DNA of 64,000 nt from Streptomyces sp. SID12501 (lineage in GTDB: Bacteria; Actinomycetota; Actinomycetes; Streptomycetales; Streptomycetaceae). The position numbers and the translations under genes are program-made. Each line of letters opens with the position of its first letter. The first letter of the stretch is position 1. The DNA is taken from NCBI RefSeq assembly GCF_010550245.1, contig NZ_JAAGLU010000037.1, forward strand, positions 52,014 to 116,013, written 5' to 3'. This document shows positions 24,449-32,777 of this stretch, one piece after another. The notes below the pieces were generated by a model. That model searched no databases and was not told where the DNA came from. It saw only the letters and a list, made by a program, of their open reading frames with translations.

Positions 24449-25765
24449 ATGACCCCCCGTGCCGACATCGACATACGCACCGTCAACGAGGACGGGCTCC
24501 GGGAGTGGACCAGGGCCCTGAGTACTGGGTTCCTCCGGTCGCCCGAGGTCACGGACGCGGAGCTGGAGGCGCGCCGCGGCGGCTTCCTGCCGGGGCGGAC
24601 CCTCGGCGCGTACGACGGCGAACGATGCGTAGCGACGTTCCGCTCGTTCCCGCAGGACCTGAGTGTGGGCGCCGGGGCGACCGTCCCCGCCGACGCCGTC
24701 TCGAACGTCACCGTCTCCCCCACCCACCGCCGCCGAGGCATCCTCACCCGCATGATGAACCAGGACCTGGCCGCCGCGAAGGAGCGCGGGGACGTCGTCG
24801 CCACGCTGATCGCCGCCGAGTATCCGATCTACGGGCGGTACGGCTTCGGGCCCGCCACCTGGACCTCCGAGTGGACCATCGACGTACCGCGCGCGGGCCT
24901 CGACCCCCGCTGGGCGGGCCCGGCGGACGGCGGCCGTATCGACCTGGTGGACGCGGCGGACGTACGGAAGCTGGGACCCGAGCTGCACACGCGGCTCGCG
25001 CGGCAGCAGCCGGGTGCCGTCAGCCGGGACGAGCGCTGGTGGCAGGTCAACACCGGTGCGGTGCTGTTCGGGGGATCCTGGGACGAGCCCTTCTACGCCG
25101 TTTACCGTTCGGCGGACGGCGAGGTCGACGGGCTGGTCTCGTACGAGGCCGAGGACAAGTGGGACGCCAAGCAGCCGCAGGTCACCGCCGAGGTGAACTG
25201 GCTGATCGCCGCGATGCCGGCCGCCGAGCGCGCCCTGTGGCAGTACGTCTGCGCGGTCGACTGGATCACGAAGGTCAAGACCGGCTGGCGCGCCCCGGAC
25301 GACCTGCTCCCCTTCTTCCTGCCGGACCCGCGGGCGGCCAGGCTCACCACGCACGCGGACTGGCTGTGGGTGCGGATCCTGGATGTCGTACGGGCCCTGG
25401 AGGCGCGTCCGTACGACGGGGTGGCCGGTGGGACGGCTGACGGCACGGCTGGCGGGACGGTCGGCGAGGCGACCGGCGGCAGTCGCGGTCTTGTCCTGGA
25501 GGTCGTCGACTCGGGCGGGTTCGCCGGGGGGCGCTACCGGCTTGAGGTGTCCGCGGAGGGCGCCGGCTCCTGCACGGCCGGTACCCGTGACGCCGCCGAA
25601 ATCACCCTGGACGTAAGGGAGTTGGCGGCACTGTGGCTCGGTGACGAGTCGGCGGTGCGGCTGGCGGCACTAGGCCGGGTGCGGGAAGAACGAGCGGGCG
25701 CCGCCCGTGTGGCCGACGCCCTGCTGCGTACGTCCAGGCGGCCTTGGTGCCCGGACATCTTCTGA
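24449..25765 (+). CDS. Eis-like GNAT N-acetyltransferase
   Basis: Protein of 438 residues with the three-part Eis architecture. The N-terminal GNAT domain holds the acetyl-CoA loop (VSNVTVSPTHRRRGILTRMM, about 92-111) and YGRYGFGPAT. A second GNAT-like domain and a C-terminal SCP2-like domain follow, ending in the Phe carboxylate (RPWCPDIF) that serves as catalytic base in Eis. Eis enzymes acetylate aminoglycosides and other amines. The 3' end of this gene is duplicated as a scar at 28977-29150. Confidence 0.88.
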   Translation: MTPRADIDIRTVNEDGLREWTRALSTGFLRSPEVTDAELEARRGGFLPGRTLGAYDGERCVATFRSFPQDLSVGAGATVPADAVSNVTVSPTHRRRGILTRMMNQDLAAAKERGDVVATLIAAEYPIYGRYGFGPATWTSEWTIDVPRAGLDPRWAGPADGGRIDLVDAADVRKLGPELHTRLARQQPGAVSRDERWWQVNTGAVLFGGSWDEPFYAVYRSADGEVDGLVSYEAEDKWDAKQPQVTAEVNWLIAAMPAAERALWQYVCAVDWITKVKTGWRAPDDLLPFFLPDPRAARLTTHADWLWVRILDVVRALEARPYDGVAGGTADGTAGGTVGEATGGSRGLVLEVVDSGGFAGGRYRLEVSAEGAGSCTAGTRDAAEITLDVRELAALWLGDESAVRLAALGRVREERAGAARVADALLRTSRRPWCPDIF

Positions 25766-25819
25766 TCCGACTGGTCCTGTTCCCTTCCTGTTCCGGCCGT
25801 CGGCAGGGTTGGGGAACAA

Positions 25820-25855
25820 CTGCCCATGGACGCAGTGAAGTTGTAGCGTCTGGTT
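25820..25855 (+). promoter_or_regulatory. Promoter of GntR gene 1, leaderless type
   Basis: A TAGCGT -10 box lies at 25844-25849, six bases before the GTG at 25856. CTGCCC at 25820-25825 is 18 bases upstream of it, at the -35 position. The same spacing recurs for the paralogues at 29352 and 30647. Confidence 0.6.
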
Positions 25856-26731
25856 GTGACCCAGGAGGACGTGGCAGTGGACGGCAGCAGAAGGACATCA
25901 CCCCAGGAGATCGCCGCCGTACTGCGTGACCGCATCAGCGCTGGCGAGCTGCAACCGGGCGACCGCGTGCGCACTCAGGCCGAGCTGGCCGAGGAGTTCG
26001 GCGTCGAGCGCGGTGCCGTACGCGAGGCGCTGCGCATCCTGCATGCCGAGCAACTGCTCACCAACGTCAGCAAGGGCAGCCCGCCGCGCGTCGCCGAGGT
26101 GGCCCCGCCCGGGGAAAGGCCCCAGCCGACAATGGTGGGGCTGGCGCCGCGTATGACGGAGGCGTTCGCCGCTCCGCACGTGAGCATCGATGCGGCCTGC
26201 CTCACCGCGGAGACCCTGATGCTCGCCGTCGGTGAGCCGGTCCGGCTGATTCACGAGGGCCGCATCCGGCCCGAGCGGATCGACGTACGCATCCTGCTGC
26301 CGTCCCGGGACATCACGCTGGCCTTCCCGGTGCCTGTCGAGGGCCGCAGCGAGGACGACCCGGTCCACCAGCGCTGGCTGGCCCAGCGCAACGCCCAGGG
26401 CCATGTCCTCCAGCACAATCTGCGCGCCCTGCGCTCGTCGCACGGCATCGACGTACGGGTGACGTTCAGGGCGCTGCCGTTCACCCCGCCGGTGAAGTTG
26501 TACCTGCTCAACGGGACGGAGGCGCTGATCGCGTACTACATGATCGCCCGCCGTGAGGAGCCGATGGAGGGTGGGACGCCGCTGGACATGTACGACGCCC
26601 TGGGAACCGAGTCGCTCCTCTTCCCGTTCGCGAAGGGCGCCGGGGAACGGGACACGGCGTTCGTCGAGCAATCCCAGAAGTGGTTCGACGCCCTCTGGGA
26701 AACCATCACGACGGACCTGACACTCTCCTAG
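25856..26731 (+). CDS. GntR-type regulator 1 with unusual C-terminal domain
   Basis: Protein of 291 residues. The winged helix is about 15-85 (EIAAVLRDRISAGELQPGDR, then EEFGVERGAVREALRILHAE). The C-terminal 190 residues are not UTRA or FCD. They contain a core with RIDVRILLPSRDITLAFP, FTPPVKLYLLNGTEALIAYY and FVEQSQKWFDALWETI. That arrangement resembles the phospholipase-D-like sensor domain on some Streptomyces regulators, probably without catalysis; this is inferred. It overlaps the HAD gene by one base (TAGTG). It is nearly identical to the regulator at 30647. Confidence 0.83.
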   Translation: MTQEDVAVDGSRRTSPQEIAAVLRDRISAGELQPGDRVRTQAELAEEFGVERGAVREALRILHAEQLLTNVSKGSPPRVAEVAPPGERPQPTMVGLAPRMTEAFAAPHVSIDAACLTAETLMLAVGEPVRLIHEGRIRPERIDVRILLPSRDITLAFPVPVEGRSEDDPVHQRWLAQRNAQGHVLQHNLRALRSSHGIDVRVTFRALPFTPPVKLYLLNGTEALIAYYMIARREEPMEGGTPLDMYDALGTESLLFPFAKGAGERDTAFVEQSQKWFDALWETITTDLTLS

Positions 26732-27489
26732 TGACTTCCGATACGACACAGACCGAACTGGTGACCGAGGACGACTCCGTGACCGACTCCGCGATCGACG
26801 GCCTGCGGGAACCGGTCGCGCGCGCACGAGTCGTGCTCTGGGACTTCGACGGACCCATCTGCGCCCTGTTCGCGGGCCACTCGGCGCAACGCGTGGCGAT
26901 CGACCTCGTCGAGTGGCTCGAAGGGCGGGGCCTGCACGGTCTGTTGACGGAGGTGGAGCGCGAGTCCCTGGATCCGCACGTCGTGTTGCGTGCCGTCGAC
27001 CGCCGGCATCCGGGGAGCGACCTGGTGGACGAGCTGGAGAATCGTCTCACCCAGATGGAACTCCAGGCCACGAATCTGGCGATGCCCACCCCGTACGCAG
27101 ACCCGCTGATCCGTACCTGGACGGCGGTCGGCTCCCGGCTCGCGGTCGCCACGAACAGCTCCCCGTCCGTGGTCCGCGAGTATCTGGCGAGCCGTGGTCT
27201 GACCTCGTGCTTCGCCCCGCACGTCTACGGCCGCACGCGGGAACTGAGCCATCTCAAGCCCCACCCGCACTGTCTCAACCGCGCGCTGAACGCGATGGGG
27301 GCGGCGCCGTCGTCCGCCCTCATGATCGGCGACACCCCCTCGGACTACCTCGCCGCACAGGAGGCCGGTGTTCCGTTCCTCGGCTACGCACGGAACGAGC
27401 GCAAGGAGAAGCTGCTGCGGGGCGCGGGTGCCGAGGTGGTCGTGGGCTCGCTGGAGCCTGTACTGAAGCTGCTGCGGGGTCAGGCCTGA
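26731..27489 (+). CDS. HAD-family phosphatase coupled to GntR gene 1
   Basis: Hydrolase of 252 residues. The catalytic motif I is DFDGPICALFAGH, with the Asp pair at about 37 and 39. Motif II Thr/Ser sits in VATNSSPSVV, motif III Lys in HLKPHPHC and motif IV acids in MIGDTPSDYLAA. It has a helical cap, so it is a phosphoglycolate-phosphatase-like member. Translation is coupled to the regulator through TAGTG. A natural reading is that it makes or removes the small phosphorylated ligand sensed by the regulator, but the substrate is unknown. Confidence 0.85.
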   Translation: MTSDTTQTELVTEDDSVTDSAIDGLREPVARARVVLWDFDGPICALFAGHSAQRVAIDLVEWLEGRGLHGLLTEVERESLDPHVVLRAVDRRHPGSDLVDELENRLTQMELQATNLAMPTPYADPLIRTWTAVGSRLAVATNSSPSVVREYLASRGLTSCFAPHVYGRTRELSHLKPHPHCLNRALNAMGAAPSSALMIGDTPSDYLAAQEAGVPFLGYARNERKEKLLRGAGAEVVVGSLEPVLKLLRGQA

Positions 27490-27725
27490 GTCGTCAACTC
27501 GCTTGCTGCGCCGACCACTTGAAGCAACATCATTCGGCACCCACGATTTTCCTGCCCATGAAGCACTTCTTGCGAAGTACGCAACTGCCACTGGCCGTCC
27601 AATCGGGACTGATTGGACCGAACATGGTCTGCCCGGACTGGCTGATCCTTCGACCGGCTTGATGGTTGAGGGGCTAGCTGACTGGCGTTTGTTTGATGGC
27701 GGAGCGGAAGCGGTACGTTCGGGAT
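27490..27725 (+). promoter_or_regulatory. Promoter region of GntR gene 2 with palindromes
   Basis: CCAATC-GGGACT-GATTGG at 27599-27616 is an inverted repeat with a 6-nt spacer. TACGTT at 27714-27719 is six bases before the GTG at 27726. GCAACTGCCA (27581-27590) resembles the AACTGCCCA element found before the other copies. No gene is seen. Confidence 0.5.
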
Positions 27726-28607
27726 GTGGGACACAGGGAAGGGCAGCAGGCCACTGACGGCGGTGGCAGGGAGTTCGACCGGGTGGCCGACGAGCTGCGG
27801 CACCGTATGACGGGCGGGGTGTACCCGCTGGGCTCCCTGATGCCCGCACAGCGCGACCTCGCCCAGGAGTTCGGGGTGTCCCGGGACACCGTGCAGCGTG
27901 TCCTGCGGGAACTGCGCAACGAGGGCTGGATCGAGTCCCGGCAGGGCAGCGGATCCCGGGTCGTCAAGACGCAGCGCATCCAGTTCTCGGCGGCCTAGGC
28001 CACCCGGTCGCGCCAGGCCGTGACCCTGGGGCCGCTGATCAGCGAGGCGTTCGAACAGCCTGAAGTCACCCTGGACGTCTACACATTGACGTCCGAGACC
28101 CTGGACGCGCACATTCGCTTCCAGGCGGAACGGATCAGGGCCAAGGCCATAGTTCCGCAGCGCATCGCACTGTGGATGCTCCTGCCGTCCGACACGGAGT
28201 CGCCGCCCTACCCGCGGGGAATCGACGCGAAGGACGACCCGCTCCTGCGCAACCGACTGCGCGACATCACCGGTCGGCACACCGATTCACTGCGCGGTGT
28301 GCTGGCGGAGCTGACGGCCGAGGGGCTGGTCCCGGCGATCAGCCTGGAGGTCCGCCACGCACCGTTGACCCCCGCGTTCAAGCTCTATCTGATCAACGGT
28401 GTGGAAGCGCTGCACGGCATGTACGAGGTGATCCGGCGGCCGGTCGTGGTGGACAAGGGGAAGACGGTCGAGGCCCTGGATGTCCTGGGCCTGGGTGCCA
28501 CGCTGACGCACCACGTTCGGGACGGCGACCTGAACTCGCCGGATTCCACCTTTGTTGAGAGCATGCAGAACTGGTTCGACTCGGTCTGGGACCTGCTTTC
28601 GGAGTAG
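27726..28607 (+). pseudogene. GntR-type regulator 2, split by an in-frame amber codon
   Basis: Same family as the regulators at 25856, 29352, 30647 and 32778. The winged helix (FDRVADELRHRMTGGVYPLG, then FGVSRDTVQRVLRELRNEGW) ends at a TAG at 27996-27998. The same frame continues without further stops through the complete C-terminal domain (PQRIALWMLLPSD, LTPAFKLYLINGVEALHGMY, FVESMQNWFDSVWDLL) to 28607. The full frame is 294 codons, the family length, so one nonsense change explains the split. Either it is broken, or the winged helix alone and a separate sensor restarting at GTG 28020 are made. Confidence 0.78.
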
Positions 28608-28976
28608 TCCGGGACGGTGCGCTAGCGATTCTGCTGCCATCTCGATGACCAGTGCGGGCAAGCGACATGAAAATCGAACTGCGAGCTCTGACGGTGTGCA
28701 GCGCTCTGACGAGGAGGCTCGTGTCGGCCGTTTCCTGCTGACTTGGGTCCCCAGGGGCCTGCGGGTCCTGTCCGTCCCCCCGGTTACTAGGGTCGAGTGG
28801 GTTCACTGGTGGGGAAACCGCTGGTGCGGGGCCCGACAGGTGCTTCAGACTGCTCTGGACGGAGACATGCGCCTCCCGCGGTTTATCGCTGGCCGCCGCC
28901 GCACGTGCGTTGCTGCTTCGGACAGAAGGTCTCCGTGAGGTGTTCGACCAAATCCTCGCCTCTTGGTCGTCCGGTG
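28608..28976 (+). other. Gene-free stretch upstream of the acetyltransferase scar
   Basis: About 370 bases with lower GC in places and no convincing gene. It ends where similarity to the 3' end of the Eis-like gene begins. Confidence 0.4.
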
Positions 28977-29150
28977 TCCGTGACGCCGCCGGACTCACCT
29001 TGGTTGTGCGGGAGTTAACGGCGTTGTGGCTTGGTGGCGAGCCGGCCAGCTGCGCTGGGGCGAGTGCGGGAGGAACGAGCGGGCGCCGCCCGTTTGGGCG
29101 ACGCCCTGCTGCGTACGTCCAGGCGGCCGTGGTGCCCGGACATCTCCTGA
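28977..29150 (+). pseudogene. Duplicated, frameshifted 3' end of the Eis-like gene
   Basis: The DNA matches the last 190 bases of the acetyltransferase gene at 25585-25765. The translated phrase RDAAGLTLVVRELTALWLGG corresponds to RDAAEITLDVRELAALWLGD, and further on DALLRTSRRPWCPDIS ends with a stop at 29148-29150. The two pieces are in different frames and no start exists. It shows that the segment acetyltransferase tail plus promoter plus regulator was copied as one unit. Confidence 0.8.
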
Positions 29151-29248
29151 TCCGACCTCTTTTCCGGTCGTGGTGGCTGCCGAGCTCCAGGCTCCCCTCC
29201 GGAAGAGAGTCCGGTAGCCAACCTGCGGAAGGTTTGGCCATGTTGTAG

Positions 29249-29265
29249 AAGTTGGTAGCCAACTT
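29249..29265. promoter_or_regulatory. Perfect inverted repeat AAGTTGG-TAG-CCAACTT, candidate operator
   Basis: Two 7-bp arms around TAG, about 75 bases before the -10 of GntR gene 3. A half site, GGTAGCCAAC, lies at 29213-29222. The same half sites occur before GntR gene 4 and gene 5. The spacing and symmetry fit a GntR dimer. Confidence 0.65.
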
Positions 29266-29315
29266 TACTTTTCTTATCTCCACTTGGAAGTGTCTTATAA
29301 CCACCTTCCGGTGAA

Positions 29316-29351
29316 CTGCCCAAGAATGGCGGGAAGTTGTAGTGTTTGGTT
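29316..29351 (+). promoter_or_regulatory. Promoter of GntR gene 3, leaderless type
   Basis: CTGCCC at 29316-29321 and TAGTGT at 29340-29345 are 18 bases apart. Six bases follow before the GTG at 29352. This matches the promoter of GntR gene 1. Confidence 0.6.
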
Positions 29352-30236
29352 GTGGAGCCCCAGAGGTCACACCGCGAGGTGGCCGACACCCTGCGCACCC
29401 GGATTAGGACCGGTGAGCTGCGGCCGGGGCAGCGCATGCCCACCCAGGCCAGGCTGGCCGAGGAGTTCGGCGTCGAGCGGGGTGCCGTACGGGAGGCGTT
29501 GCGCATCCTGCAGGCCGAGCGGCTGCTGACCAACGTCAGCAAGGGCAGCCCGGCGACGGTCGCCGCCGATCCCGGACCGGTACTGACCGGACCAGCCGCC
29601 CCGCTGCTGCCCACCATCGGGGCCCTCGCGCCCCGCATCGCGGCGGCCTTCGCGGTGCCGCACGTCGCGATCGACGCCCTGTGTCTGACGTCCGTCTCGC
29701 TCACCCTCGCCATCGGGGAGCCGCTGCGCCAGATCCACGCCGGACGGCTGAATCCGGCCAGGATCGACGTCCGGGTGCTGCTGCCGAGCCGTGACATCGA
29801 CCTCGCGTTCCCGGCGCCGGTGGCACTGGCGGACGGTTCCCCGGCCGGGGCCTCGGCCACCGGCCGGCTGCAGCGCCGCTGGCTGACCCACCGCAACGCC
29901 CAGGGACAGGTCCTCCGGCACAACCTGCTGGCCCTGCGCGGCACGCACGGTATCGACGTGCGCGTCTCCTTCCGGGCCCTCCCGTTCACGCCACCGGTGC
30001 AGTTGTACCTGCTCAACGGGGCGGAGGCGCTCTTCGCGTACTACACGCTGAAGAGAAGCGAGACGGAGGTCGACCACGAGCAGGTGGAGATGTACGACGC
30101 CGAGGGCGTCCGGTCGACGCTGTTCGCGTTCGAGCGGGGCGTCGGGCTGCGCGACTCGACGTTCGTGGAGCAGTCGCACCTGTGGTTCAACGCGTTGTGG
30201 GAGACGATCAGTTCGGAGCTGGTGCTCACGGACTGA
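29352..30236 (+). CDS. GntR-type regulator 3
   Basis: Protein of 294 residues. The start is set at the GTG at 29352 by alignment with the paralogues; an upstream TTG at 29346 would sit inside the promoter. The winged helix is about 5-75 (EVADTLRTRIRTGELRPGQR, EEFGVERGAVREALRIL). The same C-terminal domain follows (RIDVRVLLPSRDIDLAFP, FTPPVQLYLLNGAEALFAYY, FVEQSHLWFNALWETI). It lacks a HAD partner; a small membrane protein gene on the other strand follows instead. It is clearly more diverged than genes 1 and 4. Confidence 0.83.
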   Translation: MEPQRSHREVADTLRTRIRTGELRPGQRMPTQARLAEEFGVERGAVREALRILQAERLLTNVSKGSPATVAADPGPVLTGPAAPLLPTIGALAPRIAAAFAVPHVAIDALCLTSVSLTLAIGEPLRQIHAGRLNPARIDVRVLLPSRDIDLAFPAPVALADGSPAGASATGRLQRRWLTHRNAQGQVLRHNLLALRGTHGIDVRVSFRALPFTPPVQLYLLNGAEALFAYYTLKRSETEVDHEQVEMYDAEGVRSTLFAFERGVGLRDSTFVEQSHLWFNALWETISSELVLTD

Positions 30237-30264
30237 GGTCTCCCACGGCCGATCACCGCGACTG

Positions 30265-30453
30265 TCACAGGGCGGGTCCCGTGACCAGCAGGGCGAGCAC
30301 GACCGCTCCGATGGAGCTGAGGGTCGCGTTCCTGGCCTTGATGCCGATGGTGAGCAGCAGCAGGCCGATGATGCCGGAGGTGCCGTACTGCCAGCTGACG
30401 AACTGCTGGAAGCCGCTGATGAAGACGGCGGCGAGGAGGGCAATGGCGGGCAT
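30265..30453 (-). CDS. Small two-helix membrane protein
   Basis: Protein of 62 residues. The ATG at 30453 was chosen because a strong GAAGGAGG lies seven bases upstream. It has two hydrophobic helices (MPAIALLAAVFISGFQQFVS and IIGLLLLTIGI, then SSIGAVVLALLVTGPAL). The neighbours are regulators of the duplicated block. Function unknown; a holin- or regulator-linked role is only speculation. Confidence 0.65.
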   Translation of the reverse strand: MPAIALLAAVFISGFQQFVSWQYGTSGIIGLLLLTIGIKARNATLSSIGAVVLALLVTGPAL

Positions 30454-30533
30454 GGTGGTTCCTCCTTCAAGGTTCAGCGGTGGTGGGGCGGCGAGGGTGG
30501 CGGCAGGGTGGTGAAAGGGAGTGAAAGATTCCG

Positions 30534-30559
30534 CCAACTTCGGTAAGTTGGTGCCAACT
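30534..30559. promoter_or_regulatory. Alternating CCAACTT / AAGTTGG half sites before GntR gene 4
   Basis: CCAACTT (30534-30540), four bases, AAGTTGG (30545-30551), two bases, CCAACT (30554-30559). Two overlapping inverted repeats share the central half site, which would suit cooperative binding of a dimeric regulator. It lies about 75 bases before the -10 of GntR gene 4. Confidence 0.6.
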
Positions 30560-30610
30560 CGGTCAGAGTTGTTCCCACTTGGTTACTATTCATAAACAAC
30601 TTTCAAACAA

Positions 30611-30646
30611 CTCCCCAAAGATGGACCAGAGTTGTAGCGTCTGGTT
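30611..30646 (+). promoter_or_regulatory. Promoter of GntR gene 4, leaderless type
   Basis: CTCCCC at 30611-30616, then TAGCGT at 30635-30640 after 18 bases, then six bases to the GTG at 30647. The stretch GTTGTAGCGTCTGGTTGTGA is identical to that before GntR gene 1. Confidence 0.6.
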
Positions 30647-31522
30647 GTGACCCAGGAGGACGTGGCAGTGAACGGCAGCAGAAGGCAGACGCCCCAGGAG
30701 GTCGCCGCCGCCCTGCGTGGCCGCATCGGCGCCGGCGATCTCCAGCCGGGGGACCGCCTCCCCACCCAGGCCGAGCTGGCCGAGGAGTTCGGCGTCGAGC
30801 GCGGTGCCGTACGCGAGGCGCTGCGCATCCTGCATGCCGAGCAACTGCTCACCAACGTCAGCAAGGGCAGCCCGCCGCGCGTCGCCGAGGTGCCCCCGCC
30901 CAGGGAATGGCCCCAGCCAGCGATGCTGGGGCTGGCGCCACGTCTGACGGAGGCGTTCTCGGCCCCGCACGTGAGTATCGACGCGGCCTGCCTCACCGCG
31001 CGGACCCTGATGCTGGCCGTGGGTGAGCCGGTCCGGCTGATCCACGAGGGTCGCATCCGGCCCGAGTCGATCGACGTACGCATCCTGCTGCCGTCCCGGG
31101 CTATCGCGTTGGCCTTCCCGGTGCCTGTCGAGGGCCGCAGTGAGGACGACCCGGTCCACCAGCGCTGGCTGGTCCAGCGCAACGCCCAGGGCTATGTTCT
31201 CCGGCACAATCTGCGTGCCCTGCGCTCGTCGCACGGTATCGACGTGCGGGTGACGTTCAGGGCGCTGCCGTTCACCCCGCCGGTGAAGTTGTACCTGCTC
31301 AACGGGGCGGAGGCGCTGATCGCGTACTACATGATCGCCCGTCGTGAGGAGGCGGTGGAGAGCGGGGTGACGCTCGACATGTACGACACCCTGGGGACCG
31401 AGTCGCTCCTCTTCTCGTTCGCGAAGGGTGCCGGGGAACGGGACACGGCGTTCGTCGAGCAATCCCAGAAGTGGTTCGACGCCCTCTGGGAAACCATCAC
31501 GACGGACCTGACACTCTCCTAG
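30647..31522 (+). CDS. GntR-type regulator 4, near-identical copy of regulator 1
   Basis: Protein of 291 residues, the same length as regulator 1, with only scattered differences (QTPQEVAAALRGRIGAGDLQ against TSPQEIAAVLRDRISAGELQ). The winged helix and C-terminal domain are intact, including FVEQSQKWFDALWETITTD. The gene ends with the same TAGTG, but the HAD frame that starts there is broken after about 20 codons. It is a recent duplicate; the intact HAD gene nearby at 31862 may be its working partner. Confidence 0.85.
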   Translation: MTQEDVAVNGSRRQTPQEVAAALRGRIGAGDLQPGDRLPTQAELAEEFGVERGAVREALRILHAEQLLTNVSKGSPPRVAEVPPPREWPQPAMLGLAPRLTEAFSAPHVSIDAACLTARTLMLAVGEPVRLIHEGRIRPESIDVRILLPSRAIALAFPVPVEGRSEDDPVHQRWLVQRNAQGYVLRHNLRALRSSHGIDVRVTFRALPFTPPVKLYLLNGAEALIAYYMIARREEAVESGVTLDMYDTLGTESLLFSFAKGAGERDTAFVEQSQKWFDALWETITTDLTLS

Positions 31523-31590
31523 TGACCTCTGACACGACACAGCCCGAAGCGGTGACCGCCGCCTACGATTCCGTGACCGAGAACCTTTTC
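31522..31590 (+). pseudogene. 5' fragment of a HAD gene after GntR gene 4
   Basis: Starts VTSDTTQPEAVT, matching VTSDTTQTELVT of the HAD gene at 26731. Similarity stops after the TCCGTGACCGA phrase near 31580. The rest of the frame is unrelated and ends early. It marks the right edge of the duplicated unit. Confidence 0.7.
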
Positions 31591-31861
31591 GAAGGCGATG
31601 ACGGTGTCGAGGATCTTGGCTGTGAGGTTGATGAGGCGCACGGTCGAGGCTCCCCAGAGGTGTGAGAGAGGCGTCCTCCCTTCGTCGAGGGGTCGCGCTG
31701 GATCTGCCGACATGGGCAGGTTCGGGGTGGAGCCGGGCGGGATCCGGCAGCCTCTGCTCGGCAGCACTCTCGGAGCCGTGGCTGGCCTTTCCTTTCTCGG
31801 GAAGAGCGCTTGTGAGCGGATGCCGTCGTAGCGGATGCCGGGCGTAGCGCAGACTTAACCG
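31591..31861. other. Unexplained insert between HAD fragment and HAD gene 2
   Basis: About 270 bases unlike the flanks. On the minus strand a piece reads TPLSHLWGASTVRLINLTAK followed by ILDTVIAFEKVLG, which looks like a real protein tail rather than noise but is not identified. GCGGATGCCGTCGTAGCGGATGCC near 31816 is a short direct repeat. Confidence 0.4.
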
Positions 31862-32563
31862 GTGACATCGCACACGCAGGACCTCCGGGAGCGGATCACC
31901 CGCGCGCGTTACGTGCTCTTCGACTTCGACGGGCCCGTCTGTCGTCTCTTCGCCGGGCACGCGGCGGACGGAGTGAGTCGCAAACTTGTCGGCTCGCTCG
32001 AAGCCCGGGGGCTGCGGCACCTGTTGAGCGACGAGGAACGGAACGCGACGGACCCCTTGGACGTCCTCAGGGCTGTCCACCGCCGGTGTCCCGGCAGTGA
32101 TCTGATGGTGGACCTGGAGGAGCTGCTCACCCAAGAGGAGTTGCGGGCTGCGTCTTCCGCCAAGGCCACGGACTTCGCCGACCTGGTCGTCCGTACCTGG
32201 GCGGCTCGGGGTGCACGCCTGGCGGTCACGACCAACAACTCCTCGCGTGCGGTGCGCAAGTATCTGGAGAGTCGCGGTCTGGACGTGTACTTCGCCAAGC
32301 GCCTCTACGGCCGTACCGCCGATCCGGGTCTCCTCAAGCCCGATCCGTACTGCCTCAAGCAGGCCCTGGCCGCGCTCGACGCGGACCCGGTGGACGCGCT
32401 GATGGTCGGTGACGCGCCCTCGGACCTGCTGGCCGCGCAGAAGGCTGGCGTCTCCTTCCTCGGCTATGCGCGCAACGGCAGGAAGGAGAAGCTGCTGCGT
32501 GACGCCGGGGCCGAGGACCTGGTGTTGTCCATGGATCGGGTGCTGAGTGCGCTTCGCGACTGA
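31862..32563 (+). CDS. HAD-family phosphatase 2
   Basis: Hydrolase of 233 residues, paralogue of the one at 26731. Motif I is FDFDGPVCRLFAGH. A helical cap, motif II (VTTNNSSRAV), motif III Lys in LLKPDPYC and motif IV (LMVGDAPSDLLAAQ) are all present. It starts at GTG 31862. It has no coupled regulator upstream; that place is taken by the broken HAD start and the insert. GntR gene 5 follows after 214 bases. Confidence 0.85.
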   Translation: MTSHTQDLRERITRARYVLFDFDGPVCRLFAGHAADGVSRKLVGSLEARGLRHLLSDEERNATDPLDVLRAVHRRCPGSDLMVDLEELLTQEELRAASSAKATDFADLVVRTWAARGARLAVTTNNSSRAVRKYLESRGLDVYFAKRLYGRTADPGLLKPDPYCLKQALAALDADPVDALMVGDAPSDLLAAQKAGVSFLGYARNGRKEKLLRDAGAEDLVLSMDRVLSALRD

Positions 32564-32777
32564 GCGTCGTCGGGTGGCGGGAACGGTCAGGGTCACGGTC
32601 GGCCTCCTCTTTCGTCGGCTGTCGATCCGCCAACTTGCCAACCAATTCGATCGATTCGACTGGTTGTCTGATTACGTACTGCCCAATTGGGTAGATCGCT
32701 TAACGCTGGATCAGATGAGTTGACGGAATTGGTTGCTGATTGGTCTGCTTGTGGGCTCGAAGGGGTAGGGTCGCGGT
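32564..32777 (+). promoter_or_regulatory. Control region of GntR gene 5 with CCCAATTGGG palindrome
   Basis: CCAACTT at 32630-32636 and CCAACC at 32638-32643 are direct half sites of the operator-like repeat. ACTGCCCAATTGGGTAG (32678-32694) contains the perfect palindrome CCCAATTGGG at 32682-32691. TAGGGT at 32766-32771 is six bases before the GTG at 32778. Confidence 0.6.

Noticed and set aside
25585..25765. End of the Eis-like gene as an attachment site, because it is duplicated at 28977
   Set aside because: No integrase or tRNA is nearby and the copy extends into the regulator promoter, so a segmental duplication explains it better.
30590..32641. 683-codon minus-strand frame across GntR gene 4 and HAD gene 2
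   Set aside because: The genes on the plus strand have clear motifs and ordered starts; the minus frame has only biased composition.
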